Source: Betaproteobacteria bacterium
GTDB taxonomy: Bacteria > Pseudomonadota > Gammaproteobacteria > Burkholderiales > Burkholderiaceae_C
DNA: 64,000 bases
Assembly (NCBI GenBank): GCA_016868355.1
Contig: VGHB01000004.1
Location: 105,774-169,773, forward strand
Direction of reading: 5' to 3'
Below, in pieces: positions 50,583 to 60,904 of this stretch (position 1 is the stretch's first letter; the number at the start of each line of letters is the position of its first letter). A model generated the notes under the pieces. It searched no databases, had not been told where the DNA came from, and saw only the letters and a list, made by a program, of their open reading frames with translations. A program made the translations under genes and the position numbers.

Positions 50583-52169
50583 ATGTCCCACCAGAAAATT
50601 CTGATCCTCGACTTTGGCTCACAGGTGACGCAGTTGATTGCCCGGCGGGTGCGGGAGGCGCAGGTGTACTGCGAGATCCACCCCAATGATGTGGGGGACG
50701 ACTTCATCCGCAAGTTTGCGCCTCAGGGCATCATCCTCTCCGGTTCGCACGCCAGCACCTATGAAGACCACCAGCTGCGCGCGCCGCAGGCGGTTTTCGA
50801 CTTGGGGATTCCGGTCTTGGGTATTTGCTACGGCATGCAAACCATGGCGGTGCAACTTGGCGGTCAGGTGTCCTGGAGCGACACGCGCGAGTTTGGCTAT
50901 GCCGAGGTCCGCGCACGCGGCCACACCCGCTTGTTCGAGGGGATCGAAGACTTTCGAACCCCCGAAGGGCACGGGATGCTCAAGGTGTGGATGAGCCACG
51001 GCGACAAGGTCACCGAACTCCCCCCAGGCTTCAAACTCATGGCCAGCACTTCCAGCTGCCCCATTGCCGGTATAGCCGATGAGTCGCGCGGCCTGTATGC
51101 GGTTCAGTTCCACCCCGAGGTCACGCACACCCCGCGCGGCGCCGAAATCTTTCATCGTTTCGTACGGCAGATCTGCGGCTGCCGCGGCGACTGGATCATG
51201 GGCGACTACATTGCCGAGGCGGTGGCACGCATCCGGGAGCAGGTGGGCAACGAGGAGGTGATCCTGGGCTTGTCGGGTGGCGTGGACTCCAGCGTGGCCG
51301 CGGCCTTGATTCACCGCGCCATTGGCGACCAGCTCACCTGCGTATTCGTGGACCACGGCCTCTTGAGGTTGCACGAAGGCGATACGGTGATGGATATGTT
51401 TGTCGGCAAGCTGCACGCCAAGGTGCTGCGGGTGGACGCCAGTGACTCATTTCTTCGAGAGCTGCAGGGTGTGAGCGACCCTGAGACTAAGCGCAAGATC
51501 ATCGGCCGCTTGTTTGTGGATGTCTTCAAGGCTGAAGCGGCCAAGCTCAAAGCCGCGACCTTTCTGGCTCAGGGCACCATCTACCCGGATGTGGTGGAAA
51601 GCGGTGGCACCAAGACCAAGAAGGCTGCCACGATCAAGAGCCATCACAACGTGGGCGGCCTGCCCGAACAGCTGGGCCTGAAGCTGTTGGAGCCGTTGCG
51701 TGAACTGTTCAAGGACGAGGTGCGGTCCCTGGGTATAGCCTTGGGCCTACCCCACGAAATGGTCTGCCGCCATCCCTTCCCGGGGCCGGGCCTGGGCGTG
51801 CGCATCCTGGGAGAGGTCAAGCGCGAGTACGCCGACCTGCTGCGCCGGGCCGACCACATCTTCATCGAAGAGTTGCGCCGCGAAGTCGATGCGGCTACGG
51901 GCAAAAACTGGTACGAGCTGACGAGCCAGGCCTTTGCCGTGTTTCTGCCGGTCAAGAGCGTGGGAGTGATGGGCGACGGCCGCACCTATGATCATGTGGT
52001 GGCACTGCGGGCGGTCCAAACCCGTGACTTCATGACCGCCGACTGGGCCGAACTGCCCTATGGCCTGCTCAAGCGGGTCAGCGGCCGTATCATCAACGAG
52101 GTTCGGGGTATCAACCGCGTGACCTACGATGTGTCGAGCAAGCCACCGGCCACCATCGAGTGGGAGTGA
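50583..52169 (+). CDS. guaA: GMP synthase (glutamine-hydrolysing)
   Basis: 528 residues. Converts XMP to GMP. The N-terminal class I amidotransferase has nucleophile Cys82 in GICYGMQ and the pair His177 and Glu179 in [10 protein letters not shown]. The ATP-pyrophosphatase P-loop is [12 protein letters not shown], and the C-terminal dimerisation domain ends KPPATIEWE. Start at the ATG matching the family ([14 protein letters not shown]). The open frame to 50502 is the intergenic leader. It lies 88 bases after the MFS gene. Confidence 0.97.
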   Translation: MSHQKILILDFGSQVTQLIARRVREAQVYCEIHPNDVGDDFIRKFAPQGIILSGSHASTYEDHQLRAPQAVFDLGIPVLGICYGMQTMAVQLGGQVSWSDTREFGYAEVRARGHTRLFEGIEDFRTPEGHGMLKVWMSHGDKVTELPPGFKLMASTSSCPIAGIADESRGLYAVQFHPEVTHTPRGAEIFHRFVRQICGCRGDWIMGDYIAEAVARIREQVGNEEVILGLSGGVDSSVAAALIHRAIGDQLTCVFVDHGLLRLHEGDTVMDMFVGKLHAKVLRVDASDSFLRELQGVSDPETKRKIIGRLFVDVFKAEAAKLKAATFLAQGTIYPDVVESGGTKTKKAATIKSHHNVGGLPEQLGLKLLEPLRELFKDEVRSLGIALGLPHEMVCRHPFPGPGLGVRILGEVKREYADLLRRADHIFIEELRREVDAATGKNWYELTSQAFAVFLPVKSVGVMGDGRTYDHVVALRAVQTRDFMTADWAELPYGLLKRVSGRIINEVRGINRVTYDVSSKPPATIEWE

Positions 52170-52192
52170 TGGTGAGGGGGAATCGGTCGTAA

Positions 52193-53607
<1,415 letters not shown>

Positions 53608-53618
53608 GTCGTACAGGC

Positions 53619-55799
53619 TCAGCGACCCGCCAAGGCCTCGTCGAGAAACCGCAGCATACGGGTGTAAAGGTCCACGTTGACTGCCTGCACCCCAAAGCCG
53701 TGGCCTTCACCCTTGCCGATGAAGTAATCCTTGACCGGATTGCCCGCAGCAGCCAGTGCATCGGCCATACGCTTGGCTTGAGCCGGAGGCGTGCGGCTGT
53801 CCAGCTCGCCGACATACATGAACACCGGCACTTTGATGCGATCGGCCTGGAACAGAGGCGACTGCTGGCGCACTCTTGAGTCGTCGAAGTCTGGTACCCC
53901 CTGCACCTTGCGCCAGTACTCCACCGCTGTGGGGGAAAAGGAATAGTCTGCGCGTTCGTGCTGAAACTTCAGGTCGGTGACGGGCAAGCCGGCAATCACG
54001 CAGGCGAAGGGATGACCGGACCGCGTGGCAGCCTGCAACGCTGCATAACCCCCATAGCTGCCCCCGGAGATGCAGATCCGCCGTGGGTCGGCAAAGCCCT
54101 GTTCCACAGCCCAGGCCGCCGCGTCCTCGTGGTCGTCCGACATCTGCTGGCCGTAGGTGCCAAAACCAGCGTAGTAAATCTGCGAGCCCAGCTCCGGGGT
54201 GATCCGAAAATTGGGCAGCACCACCGCGTATCCGTGCGACGCCAAGATCTGCGCCTCACGCACACCAAATGAGGGCCCATAGCGACCGCCTTGCACCACA
54301 TCACGGGCAAACGGCCCACCGTGGATGTGAACCACTGTGGGCAGACGTTGGCCGGCACGGTGGCCCTTGGGCAAGACCACGTAGGAGGGAATCTCCAGGC
54401 CGTCGCGGGTCTTGAGCCTGAAGGGGCGGACCGATGCCAATTGACCCTCCAGCCACGGCCTTGAGGCGCCAATCTCCTCAATCTTCTGTGTTTGGCGGTC
54501 ATACAGGTACAGGCGTCCCGGCCAGGTGTCCGAATAGCTGCTGATCAAGACACGGCTGGCGTGTCGACTGCCGGACAGCACATTGAAGCGATCGGGCCAT
54601 GTCGCATCAACCGAGGCCTGAATCTTGGCCATGGTCTCGTCCAGCCACACCACCTGCGGGCGATCGGCGTCGATGCGAAGTGCTGACAAGGCATAGCTCT
54701 GAGGGTCGAATAAGAGGCTGTTGAGGGCCGAGCCTTGGGGTGACGCACCCAGGTCGTACTGCGGGTGCTGCGCCACCATCTCCACCATGCTGCGGTCGTT
54801 CGGGTTGTAGCGGTAAATCGCCATATTGGCCCGCCCGTCGTTGCTGGCCACGTACAAGTGCACATCGTCGCTGTCGAAGGCCAGTGGCACAAAGGCTGGT
54901 GGCCGTGTGTTATCAAATCGGGCGATCTCCTGCCAGGGCGAGTCGGTATCACGTCGGTAGTGCACCACGATCTGAGTACTGCGCCCGGCTCCACTGGCTA
55001 TGGCCACCCTGGGCACGAGCTTGCTGTCCAGGATCCAGTTGCTGATGCGGTCTGCGGGCCTGCCCGCCGTCAACAATCGGTGCCGTCCCGTGCTCAGGTT
55101 GATGCGATAGAGGTCGAAGGAGTCGTCATTGGCCACCACTGCAGCCACGATCATCTCGTCGCTCGAGCCCGGCACTGGGCGCAGGGGCTGCATCGCCAGG
55201 AACCCCCCTGTTTGATTCTTGACCAATTGGGCGGCGGTGCGGGCCAGTTGCCGTGCTTCGCTGCCGTCTCGCTTGATCACAAACAGACCACCGGCTCGCG
55301 GTGCATCTTGGCCCGAAGGTGCGTTGAGCTGCACGGCGCTGTACAAGATGCGGTCATTGCCCACCCAGCGCAAGCGGCCCAGGTCAATGTTGTCGTATCG
55401 GGTCAAGACCGATGCTTGGCGTGTGTCCAAGTCGATAACCACCAGATTCAAGCGGTTGTTGATCGAAGATAAGGTGGCCAGGAAACGTCCATTGGGCGAA
55501 AGCACTGCCTCGGAAAACTCGGGGCGTCTAAAGAAGTCCTCAAGCTTGACCTGGCCTCGTGGCTGCACCTCTTGCGTGGGCTGGGCAGTCGAAGTGGGGC
55601 CACTGGTAGGCTGGGACGATACCGACGCAGGGGGGCTGCTGTGGGCGTTGGGGCTCAGGCAGCTCAGCCCCAGCCAACACGCGACAAGGCCAACGACTGC
55701 CAGGCTTGATGTGCGTCGCGGTACCGACTTAGGGGTATGGACCAGGGTGGGGTGTGGCCGGCAGAGCATGTTCATCAGGTCAAGTGGGTTCAGTCGCAT
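53619..55799 (-). CDS. S9-family prolyl oligopeptidase-like peptidase, exported
   Basis: 726 residues. N-terminal export signal (SSLAVVGLVACWLGLSC, with possible lipobox LVAC), a Ser/Thr/Pro-rich spacer, a seven-bladed beta-propeller type region (about 80-450), and an alpha/beta hydrolase domain with the triad Ser581 in GGSYGGYA, Asp667 in GELDSRTPP and His700 in GEGHGF. A serine peptidase for peptides, periplasmic or outer membrane. The start may be ATG at 55799, or the Met codons a few residues later. It follows the methyltransferase by 14 bases on the same strand. S9 enzymes beside TonB receptors occur in lasso-peptide loci as isopeptidases; that link is only a parallel here. Confidence 0.88.
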   Translation of the reverse strand: MRLNPLDLMNMLCRPHPTLVHTPKSVPRRTSSLAVVGLVACWLGLSCLSPNAHSSPPASVSSQPTSGPTSTAQPTQEVQPRGQVKLEDFFRRPEFSEAVLSPNGRFLATLSSINNRLNLVVIDLDTRQASVLTRYDNIDLGRLRWVGNDRILYSAVQLNAPSGQDAPRAGGLFVIKRDGSEARQLARTAAQLVKNQTGGFLAMQPLRPVPGSSDEMIVAAVVANDDSFDLYRINLSTGRHRLLTAGRPADRISNWILDSKLVPRVAIASGAGRSTQIVVHYRRDTDSPWQEIARFDNTRPPAFVPLAFDSDDVHLYVASNDGRANMAIYRYNPNDRSMVEMVAQHPQYDLGASPQGSALNSLLFDPQSYALSALRIDADRPQVVWLDETMAKIQASVDATWPDRFNVLSGSRHASRVLISSYSDTWPGRLYLYDRQTQKIEEIGASRPWLEGQLASVRPFRLKTRDGLEIPSYVVLPKGHRAGQRLPTVVHIHGGPFARDVVQGGRYGPSFGVREAQILASHGYAVVLPNFRITPELGSQIYYAGFGTYGQQMSDDHEDAAAWAVEQGFADPRRICISGGSYGGYAALQAATRSGHPFACVIAGLPVTDLKFQHERADYSFSPTAVEYWRKVQGVPDFDDSRVRQQSPLFQADRIKVPVFMYVGELDSRTPPAQAKRMADALAAAGNPVKDYFIGKGEGHGFGVQAVNVDLYTRMLRFLDEALAGR

Positions 55800-55813
55800 G
55801 CTGGTACTTTAGA

Positions 55814-56809
55814 TCATGCGGTGGTGCTCAGGGTCCAGGCAACCTGACCCCGCGAGCAGTCCAAGCGGCCGACAAGCAAAGTGCCGCCACCAGGGCGGCT
55901 GGCCAGAAACGCGTCGCGCAAGGCCCGTGCCTGTGTTTCATCCAGTGCACTGTCCCGCATTTGCTGCAAGCGTGCAGCTTCAGCAGCGTAGGCTTGTGCC
56001 TGCTCGGTGATGCGCATGCACGCCAGCTCGACACCGGTTTGTGGCAGTTGGCGAAGCACCGCTGTGACTCCGTGCAGCATATCCATCAGAACGGCACTGG
56101 CTTGCCCGCGTGCGTCCATGTGCTGCTTAAGGGTGTCAACAGCTTGGTTGTAGGCATCACGAACGCCCACCCCATGCATCATCCTTTGTACAGGGTCGCT
56201 GGGAGCGGTGGCCATGGCCTGTGCCAGGTCATGCGCACGCTGGTGGAACTGTGCCTCTATTAACGCAACATGAAGGTCTTGCGCGTGCAATTGGCTGACC
56301 TGGTCGATCACTGAACCACGCGCATGCAGCACCGCGTGAACCTGTCCTCGGTCAATCAGCCAAGCCGGTAGTGCCTGCACCAGGGCCTCAATGGGCACAT
56401 ACTCGAGACCGAAGTTGCTGACCACGGCATCAGCCGGCCCTTCGGGCGCCTGGCTAGACTCGAACGAGGTGTTGTCCAACATGCGCACAGCGGAGGGCAG
56501 GGCCTGTTGCCAGCCTGTGCCCAGGTCGGCTTGGTCCACGCACCACCACCGCTTGGGTGACTCTGGTGTCCAACCCAGGCGCACCATCAGGCGCGGCAAA
56601 ATGGCCGGACCACTGCCCACATCGATAATTTGCCCACATCTGCGTAGCTGGGCCACGCGGGTTTGCCACCAGCCGCGCAGGGCCTGTGCGACGGGCTCCT
56701 CGGCCTGCAGGTCGATTGATCCGTTCAGGGTGCGGGTCCAGTGCTCGGTCCATGGATGGGCTGAGGCGGCCGCTGTGGCGATGTTGGAGTTCATGTTCGA
56801 CGCGGGCAC
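55814..56809 (-). CDS. SAM-dependent methyltransferase, unknown substrate
   Basis: 331 residues. Class I Rossmann motif GQIIDVGSGPAILPRL (about residue 60), acidic strand WWCVDQADLG and SNFGLEYVP as motif IV. The C-terminal 170 residues are helical and Gln/Ala-rich, with no recognised family. Methyl acceptor unknown. Gene spacing (8 bases after the hydroxylase, 14 before the peptidase) shows a co-transcribed set. Confidence 0.75.
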   Translation of the reverse strand: MPASNMNSNIATAAASAHPWTEHWTRTLNGSIDLQAEEPVAQALRGWWQTRVAQLRRCGQIIDVGSGPAILPRLMVRLGWTPESPKRWWCVDQADLGTGWQQALPSAVRMLDNTSFESSQAPEGPADAVVSNFGLEYVPIEALVQALPAWLIDRGQVHAVLHARGSVIDQVSQLHAQDLHVALIEAQFHQRAHDLAQAMATAPSDPVQRMMHGVGVRDAYNQAVDTLKQHMDARGQASAVLMDMLHGVTAVLRQLPQTGVELACMRITEQAQAYAAEAARLQQMRDSALDETQARALRDAFLASRPGGGTLLVGRLDCSRGQVAWTLSTTA

Positions 56810-56816
56810 AGGCAGT

Positions 56817-57944
56817 TCACGGGGTCGAAGCGCTTGGGGGCGACTCCAGATCGGTCAAGGTGGTGATCAGGGCGGTAAAGGCCTGGCGCTCAACATCGCT
56901 CAACTCCGGATGCCATGCGTCGGTCAGCAGTATTCCGCGCACCTGGTCGCTGGGGTTCTCTGCGGCATGACAAAAGGTGTCGTCAAATGCAAAGATTTCT
57001 CCTTCTTGCCAGTGGTGACGATCCACGCCGACCAACTCCAAATAGCAGCCCGCTGGCACACGCAAGGGCAAGTGCACCACCACCCGGGCATTGGTGACAC
57101 CGTAATGCGGTTCGATGCGGGTTTTCGGCTGCAGGATTGAAAAGCAGGTCTCGGGAGACTGCCGCTCAATGCAGCAGCGTGCAGCCGAGTCCAATACCGC
57201 GCTGGTTTGGGGATACCGTGCATGGACATCGGTATTTCGGCAGCCATGCCGGTCGAAGAAAATCGCATCCCAGGACGCGCGGCCACTTCCGGTGACGTAG
57301 CGCTGCGCGACCTCGGGCTGCATTTGCCCCATGAAGGGTTCATGTGGATGATCCCGCTGTAAGGCTTGCTCAAACTCCTGTTGGATGTCTTTAAACGCAG
57401 CTGTCAGCGTTTGAGCCAAAGGGACCGTTTTGGGATTGATCCAGCCGTTGGTTGACAACCCAGGGACGTACAGCAGCTTCGGTTGCTGGGTCGGATGGCT
57501 GGAAAACACCCGGGCTTGCCCCAGATAGCCGGCCAGGCTGCGGTTGATTCGAAACACCGCGGCCGGCCCATGGGCTTCGGTGAAGGGCTGCAGACTGGCC
57601 GTCAAGCGGGCCGCGCGGCGCACACTCATATCAGCCGACCGATCGCGAAGTGCGCTGCTGTCCTTGATGCCCAAGGTACGCAAAGCAGGCTCGTCCCACT
57701 GAGAAGGCAGGTATTGCCCAGCCTGAAACCATGCCTGCAAGGCCGGCCGCTCCCAGCCCTGTGCCATGCAGTGCAGCGCCACCTGCATCCAGGTGTAGGC
57801 GCAGGTCAAAGCGCCCGGGGCGGCCTGCGTGGGCGACTCAAGGGGCGGCTTGACGCCCTGGATGACGTCGCCAAAGGCCGCGGGCGCACAGCGCAATTGC
57901 TCAGCTTGGCGCAGCAGACGCTCGGTCAGAAGGTGCTGGGACAT
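56817..57944 (-). CDS. Aspartyl/asparaginyl beta-hydroxylase family protein
   Basis: 375 residues. The C-terminal 200 residues match the Asp/Asn hydroxylase family (Fe(II)/2-oxoglutarate): PKLLYVPGLSTNGWIN, then the iron ligand His280 in EPHYGVTNARVVVHLPL, His326 in FAFDDTFCHAAEN, and Arg336, a likely 2-oxoglutarate ligand. The N-terminal 170 residues are helical and could be a TPR-like or substrate-binding part. No signal peptide, so cytoplasmic. Substrate unknown. It follows the TonB receptor's terminator by 31 bases. Confidence 0.8.
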   Translation of the reverse strand: MSQHLLTERLLRQAEQLRCAPAAFGDVIQGVKPPLESPTQAAPGALTCAYTWMQVALHCMAQGWERPALQAWFQAGQYLPSQWDEPALRTLGIKDSSALRDRSADMSVRRAARLTASLQPFTEAHGPAAVFRINRSLAGYLGQARVFSSHPTQQPKLLYVPGLSTNGWINPKTVPLAQTLTAAFKDIQQEFEQALQRDHPHEPFMGQMQPEVAQRYVTGSGRASWDAIFFDRHGCRNTDVHARYPQTSAVLDSAARCCIERQSPETCFSILQPKTRIEPHYGVTNARVVVHLPLRVPAGCYLELVGVDRHHWQEGEIFAFDDTFCHAAENPSDQVRGILLTDAWHPELSDVERQAFTALITTLTDLESPPSASTP

Positions 57945-57975
57945 TGGCTCAAGCCTAGCGAAATGGGTTGATCAT

Positions 57976-58001
57976 AAAAAAGGGGGCTCTTTCGAGCCCC
58001 C
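57976..58001 (-). terminator. Terminator after the minus-strand TonB receptor
   Basis: On the minus strand a perfect 8-base stem (58001-57994 with 57989-57982), loop GAAA and six T. It lies 28 bases after the receptor stop and before the hydroxylase gene, so the receptor and the downstream enzymes may be expressed at different levels. Confidence 0.9.
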
Positions 58002-58029
58002 CGGGGTTTGCGCATCAGCAGCTTGTGAA

Positions 58030-60630
58030 TCAGAAGGTCTGCTGTGCGCGGAAGTAAACCTGGCGGCCCAGACCGTCGTACAGGTTGAAGTTCCAGGGGC
58101 GGCCGTCATAGCTGATGAGCTCCGGGAACTTGTTGCGCAGGTTCACCGCACCCACCGTCAGGCGTGTATTGGTGGCGGCGTTGTAGGACACAGAGGCGGT
58201 GAGGGTGGTGTACCCGGAAGTCGGCTGCGGCGTCTCCTTGCTCTGGCCCGCAATGCGGTTAATTGCCAAGAAGGTGCTGACGCGCCCGATCGTGTAGGTG
58301 TTGGCGAAGTTCGCGCGCCACTTCGGAGCGCCCTGCGTGCCTACCAGGTTTTGACCGTCGTCGATGCTGTAGTCCCGAACCAAGCTCACCAACAGCTGCT
58401 GCTGCAGGCGCGACTGGCTGAGCTTAAAGTTTGTCCGGAGGTTCAGGTCGATGCCATCGGTGTCCAAGGTGCCTTCGTTGATCGCACCGCGCGTGACATT
58501 GGTGATTTGCCCTGTAACTGGGTCACGCACCACACTGAACGCAGCGGGCACGGGCCCCAGGGCCGGGTTCAGCGTACGGTTGATCAACGTCTGGGCGGAG
58601 ATGCTGGCGATACGGCCATCAATGTGGATGCGATAGTAGTCCGCACTCATGCTCAACCAGTTTGTGGCATCCACCACCAGGCCAAAGCTCGACTGCTTGG
58701 AGGTCTCAGCCTTCAGGCCAGGGTTGGAGATCACGGTGGCGTCCACCTGGATCTGGGGTTGGACACCGTCGATGATGCCGTCACCATTGGCGTCACCGCA
58801 CTGGGCAGCGGTTCTGCCAAAGGCCCGGCAGGTACGCAGGTCGGTCACCGAATCGGCGGAGAAGGCCGGCTTTTGGGTCAGGATATCCAATGTCGGTGCG
58901 CGGAAGCCCTTGCCGATCGAAGCGCGTACGGTGGTGTTTTTCAACGGCTGCCAACGGATGGCACCCTTGGGCGAGAAGGCGCCGCCCGAGTCGCTGTACG
59001 AGTCACGGCGACCGGCTAAAGACAGTTCCATGTTCTGCATGGCCGGAATGGACAGTTCGAAGAACTGCGAATTCACCTTGCGACTGCCCGCAGCCGAGTT
59101 GCCTGCGGAGCCCTCGATGATGCCGGCCTCAGACTGAGGGTCGTACTGGTCGGAGTAGTACTCCTTGCGCGACTCCAAGCCCACCAGGCCGGTGGCGGCG
59201 CGGCCCCCGACCTTGAACAGGTCCATGGAAGCTGTACCGTACACCTCGCGTTGGTCCCATAAGTCGTTGCGCGAGATGGTGGACTTCACGCTGTTGAGTA
59301 CATCAGCCGAAGTGCCGAAGGGGTTGAAGATGTTGTAGCGGCCTGCAGTGATCGCCGACTCCAAAAGCGGACGGACGATGTAGTTCTGGCCCAGTTCGAT
59401 GTACTTATAGCGCTCGTTGCGCACGCCGAGGTCCACTTCCACCTTGTTGAGCAAGCGGCCCTTGACGCCCATGAGGCCCGAACTGACCGTGGCTTCGGTG
59501 GTGGAATCACGCGGACCTGCGGCAGCCATGCGGTGGCGCAGCCACAGGCCTCGCGGGCTGGCGGCGGCCAGCCCCGGAGTGGCTGCGGTGATGCTCAGGT
59601 ACGGCGCGCTGGTAGGTGTTAGCAACACATTCACCGGCGTGGCGGCATAGCGGCCAAAGCTATCCACATTCGACACCGATGCCGAGGTGTAAACCTGCCA
59701 ATCGTCATTGATGTTGAAGTCACCCTTGGCAAAGATGGAGCGGTTGCCGATGGCGGCTTCGTTTGCACCTGTGGCGTTGAAGTTGAAGGCGCACAGGTTG
59801 CCGGGTTGGCCGGGGTTGGTGAAGTAGAAGTCGTTACTGTTGCATGCGAACCCAGGAACTGGTGTACCAGCCCCGGTCGGCCCGCCGGTGGTATTGCTGG
59901 CGCGGTAATAGTTGTTACCGAAAGAGGACACGCCCCGTACATCGCCACCCTGCTGGTTACGGGTGTAAATCATGGCGCGGCTGTTAGACGACACGCCTGC
60001 AAACACGCGTCCCTTGCTGCTGGAAGCCCCCCACAACGCTGAAAATTCCTTGGTGTCGCCGCCCACGATGTTGGGGTTGCCTTCACCGTAGGTAACCTGC
60101 ACGCCGTTGAAGTTCCGGCGAGTAATGATGTTGACCACGCCGCCAATGGCGTCAGAGCCGTACACGGCGGACGCGCCATCAGACAGGATTTCGATGCGCT
60201 CGACTGCCGCCAAGGGAACTGCGTTCAAGTCTTGTGCGCTGCCGACGAAGGGTGCCTTGGAAACCCGCCGTCCGTCCACCAGGACCAGCGTGCGGTTGGA
60301 CCCCAGGCCGCGCAGGTCGATGTCCGACAGGGCCTGAGCCGAGCTTCCCGACACTGGCTTGGTGTTGCCGAAAGACGCGAAGGTGACTTCCCGCATGAGC
60401 TCTGCGACCGAGGTTTGGCCGCTGGCCTCTATGGCGGCGCGGTCGATCACCGTCACGGGCAGCGCGCCCTCGGTTTCGGTGCGGCGCAGGCGCGAGCCAG
60501 TCAGTTCGATGCGCTGGTCCGAAGCTTGAGCAGTTGCGCCCTGTTGGGCGGTGGCCAGCGGTATGGTTCCAGCCGTGCCCAGCGTTAGGGCGATTGCGGC
60601 GGCAAGGGGCGTCTTCGCTGGTTTGGTCAT
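58030..60630 (-). CDS. TonB-dependent outer membrane receptor
   Basis: 866 residues. Signal peptide MTKPAKTPLAAAIALTLGTAGTIPLATA. A plug domain (about 35-170) with IELTGSRLRRTETEGALPVT, LRGLGSNRTLVLVDGRR and DGASAVYGSDAIGGVVNIIT, and a long beta-barrel ending in Phe (RAQQTF). The sequence at the plug resembles receptors common in Caulobacter, Xanthomonas and sphingomonads. Start at ATG with AAAGGAA upstream; the longer open frame to 60804 covers the divergent promoter region. Ligand unknown. Divergent from the next receptor over 274 bases. Confidence 0.94.
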   Translation of the reverse strand: MTKPAKTPLAAAIALTLGTAGTIPLATAQQGATAQASDQRIELTGSRLRRTETEGALPVTVIDRAAIEASGQTSVAELMREVTFASFGNTKPVSGSSAQALSDIDLRGLGSNRTLVLVDGRRVSKAPFVGSAQDLNAVPLAAVERIEILSDGASAVYGSDAIGGVVNIITRRNFNGVQVTYGEGNPNIVGGDTKEFSALWGASSSKGRVFAGVSSNSRAMIYTRNQQGGDVRGVSSFGNNYYRASNTTGGPTGAGTPVPGFACNSNDFYFTNPGQPGNLCAFNFNATGANEAAIGNRSIFAKGDFNINDDWQVYTSASVSNVDSFGRYAATPVNVLLTPTSAPYLSITAATPGLAAASPRGLWLRHRMAAAGPRDSTTEATVSSGLMGVKGRLLNKVEVDLGVRNERYKYIELGQNYIVRPLLESAITAGRYNIFNPFGTSADVLNSVKSTISRNDLWDQREVYGTASMDLFKVGGRAATGLVGLESRKEYYSDQYDPQSEAGIIEGSAGNSAAGSRKVNSQFFELSIPAMQNMELSLAGRRDSYSDSGGAFSPKGAIRWQPLKNTTVRASIGKGFRAPTLDILTQKPAFSADSVTDLRTCRAFGRTAAQCGDANGDGIIDGVQPQIQVDATVISNPGLKAETSKQSSFGLVVDATNWLSMSADYYRIHIDGRIASISAQTLINRTLNPALGPVPAAFSVVRDPVTGQITNVTRGAINEGTLDTDGIDLNLRTNFKLSQSRLQQQLLVSLVRDYSIDDGQNLVGTQGAPKWRANFANTYTIGRVSTFLAINRIAGQSKETPQPTSGYTTLTASVSYNAATNTRLTVGAVNLRNKFPELISYDGRPWNFNLYDGLGRQVYFRAQQTF

Positions 60631-60904
60631 GGAAAGTTCCTTTCTTGAACCTGGTAACTCGCTCCGGACGGGGCGAGGTCTTGGGCATTGATAGAAATGC
60701 AGTTGTTGCGCCAACCGCACACTGCCCTGGGCGCCCTGTGTCATTCTTGCAACAACGGGTTTCAGCGCATCGGCACCACACGGCGGCTCCGACAATATTA
60801 CCACTTGGCGTCTGCTGCGTGTTGCTTGCCAGACACACGCTTGCCGTTGGTTAAATACTGCACACGAGGCGCGACCCCGGTCTCGTTAACTCCCAGGAGG
60901 ATTC
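60631..60904. promoter_or_regulatory. Divergent promoter region of the two TonB receptors
   Basis: 274 bases. An 8-base inverted repeat GTTGTTGC (60702-60709) and GCAACAAC (60749-60756) lies near the centre and could be a regulator site or a hairpin. A strong AGGAGG stands at 60895-60900 before the right-hand receptor. I see no iron-box-like or clear -35/-10 motif. Confidence 0.4.

Noticed and set aside
57829..59019. 396-codon open frame on the plus strand
   Set aside because: Antisense to the hydroxylase start and TonB receptor barrel; no recognisable domain.
53619..60630. A complete lasso-peptide locus
   Set aside because: An S9 peptidase and TonB receptors are present, but no precursor, cyclase, leader peptidase or exporter gene is found in the window.
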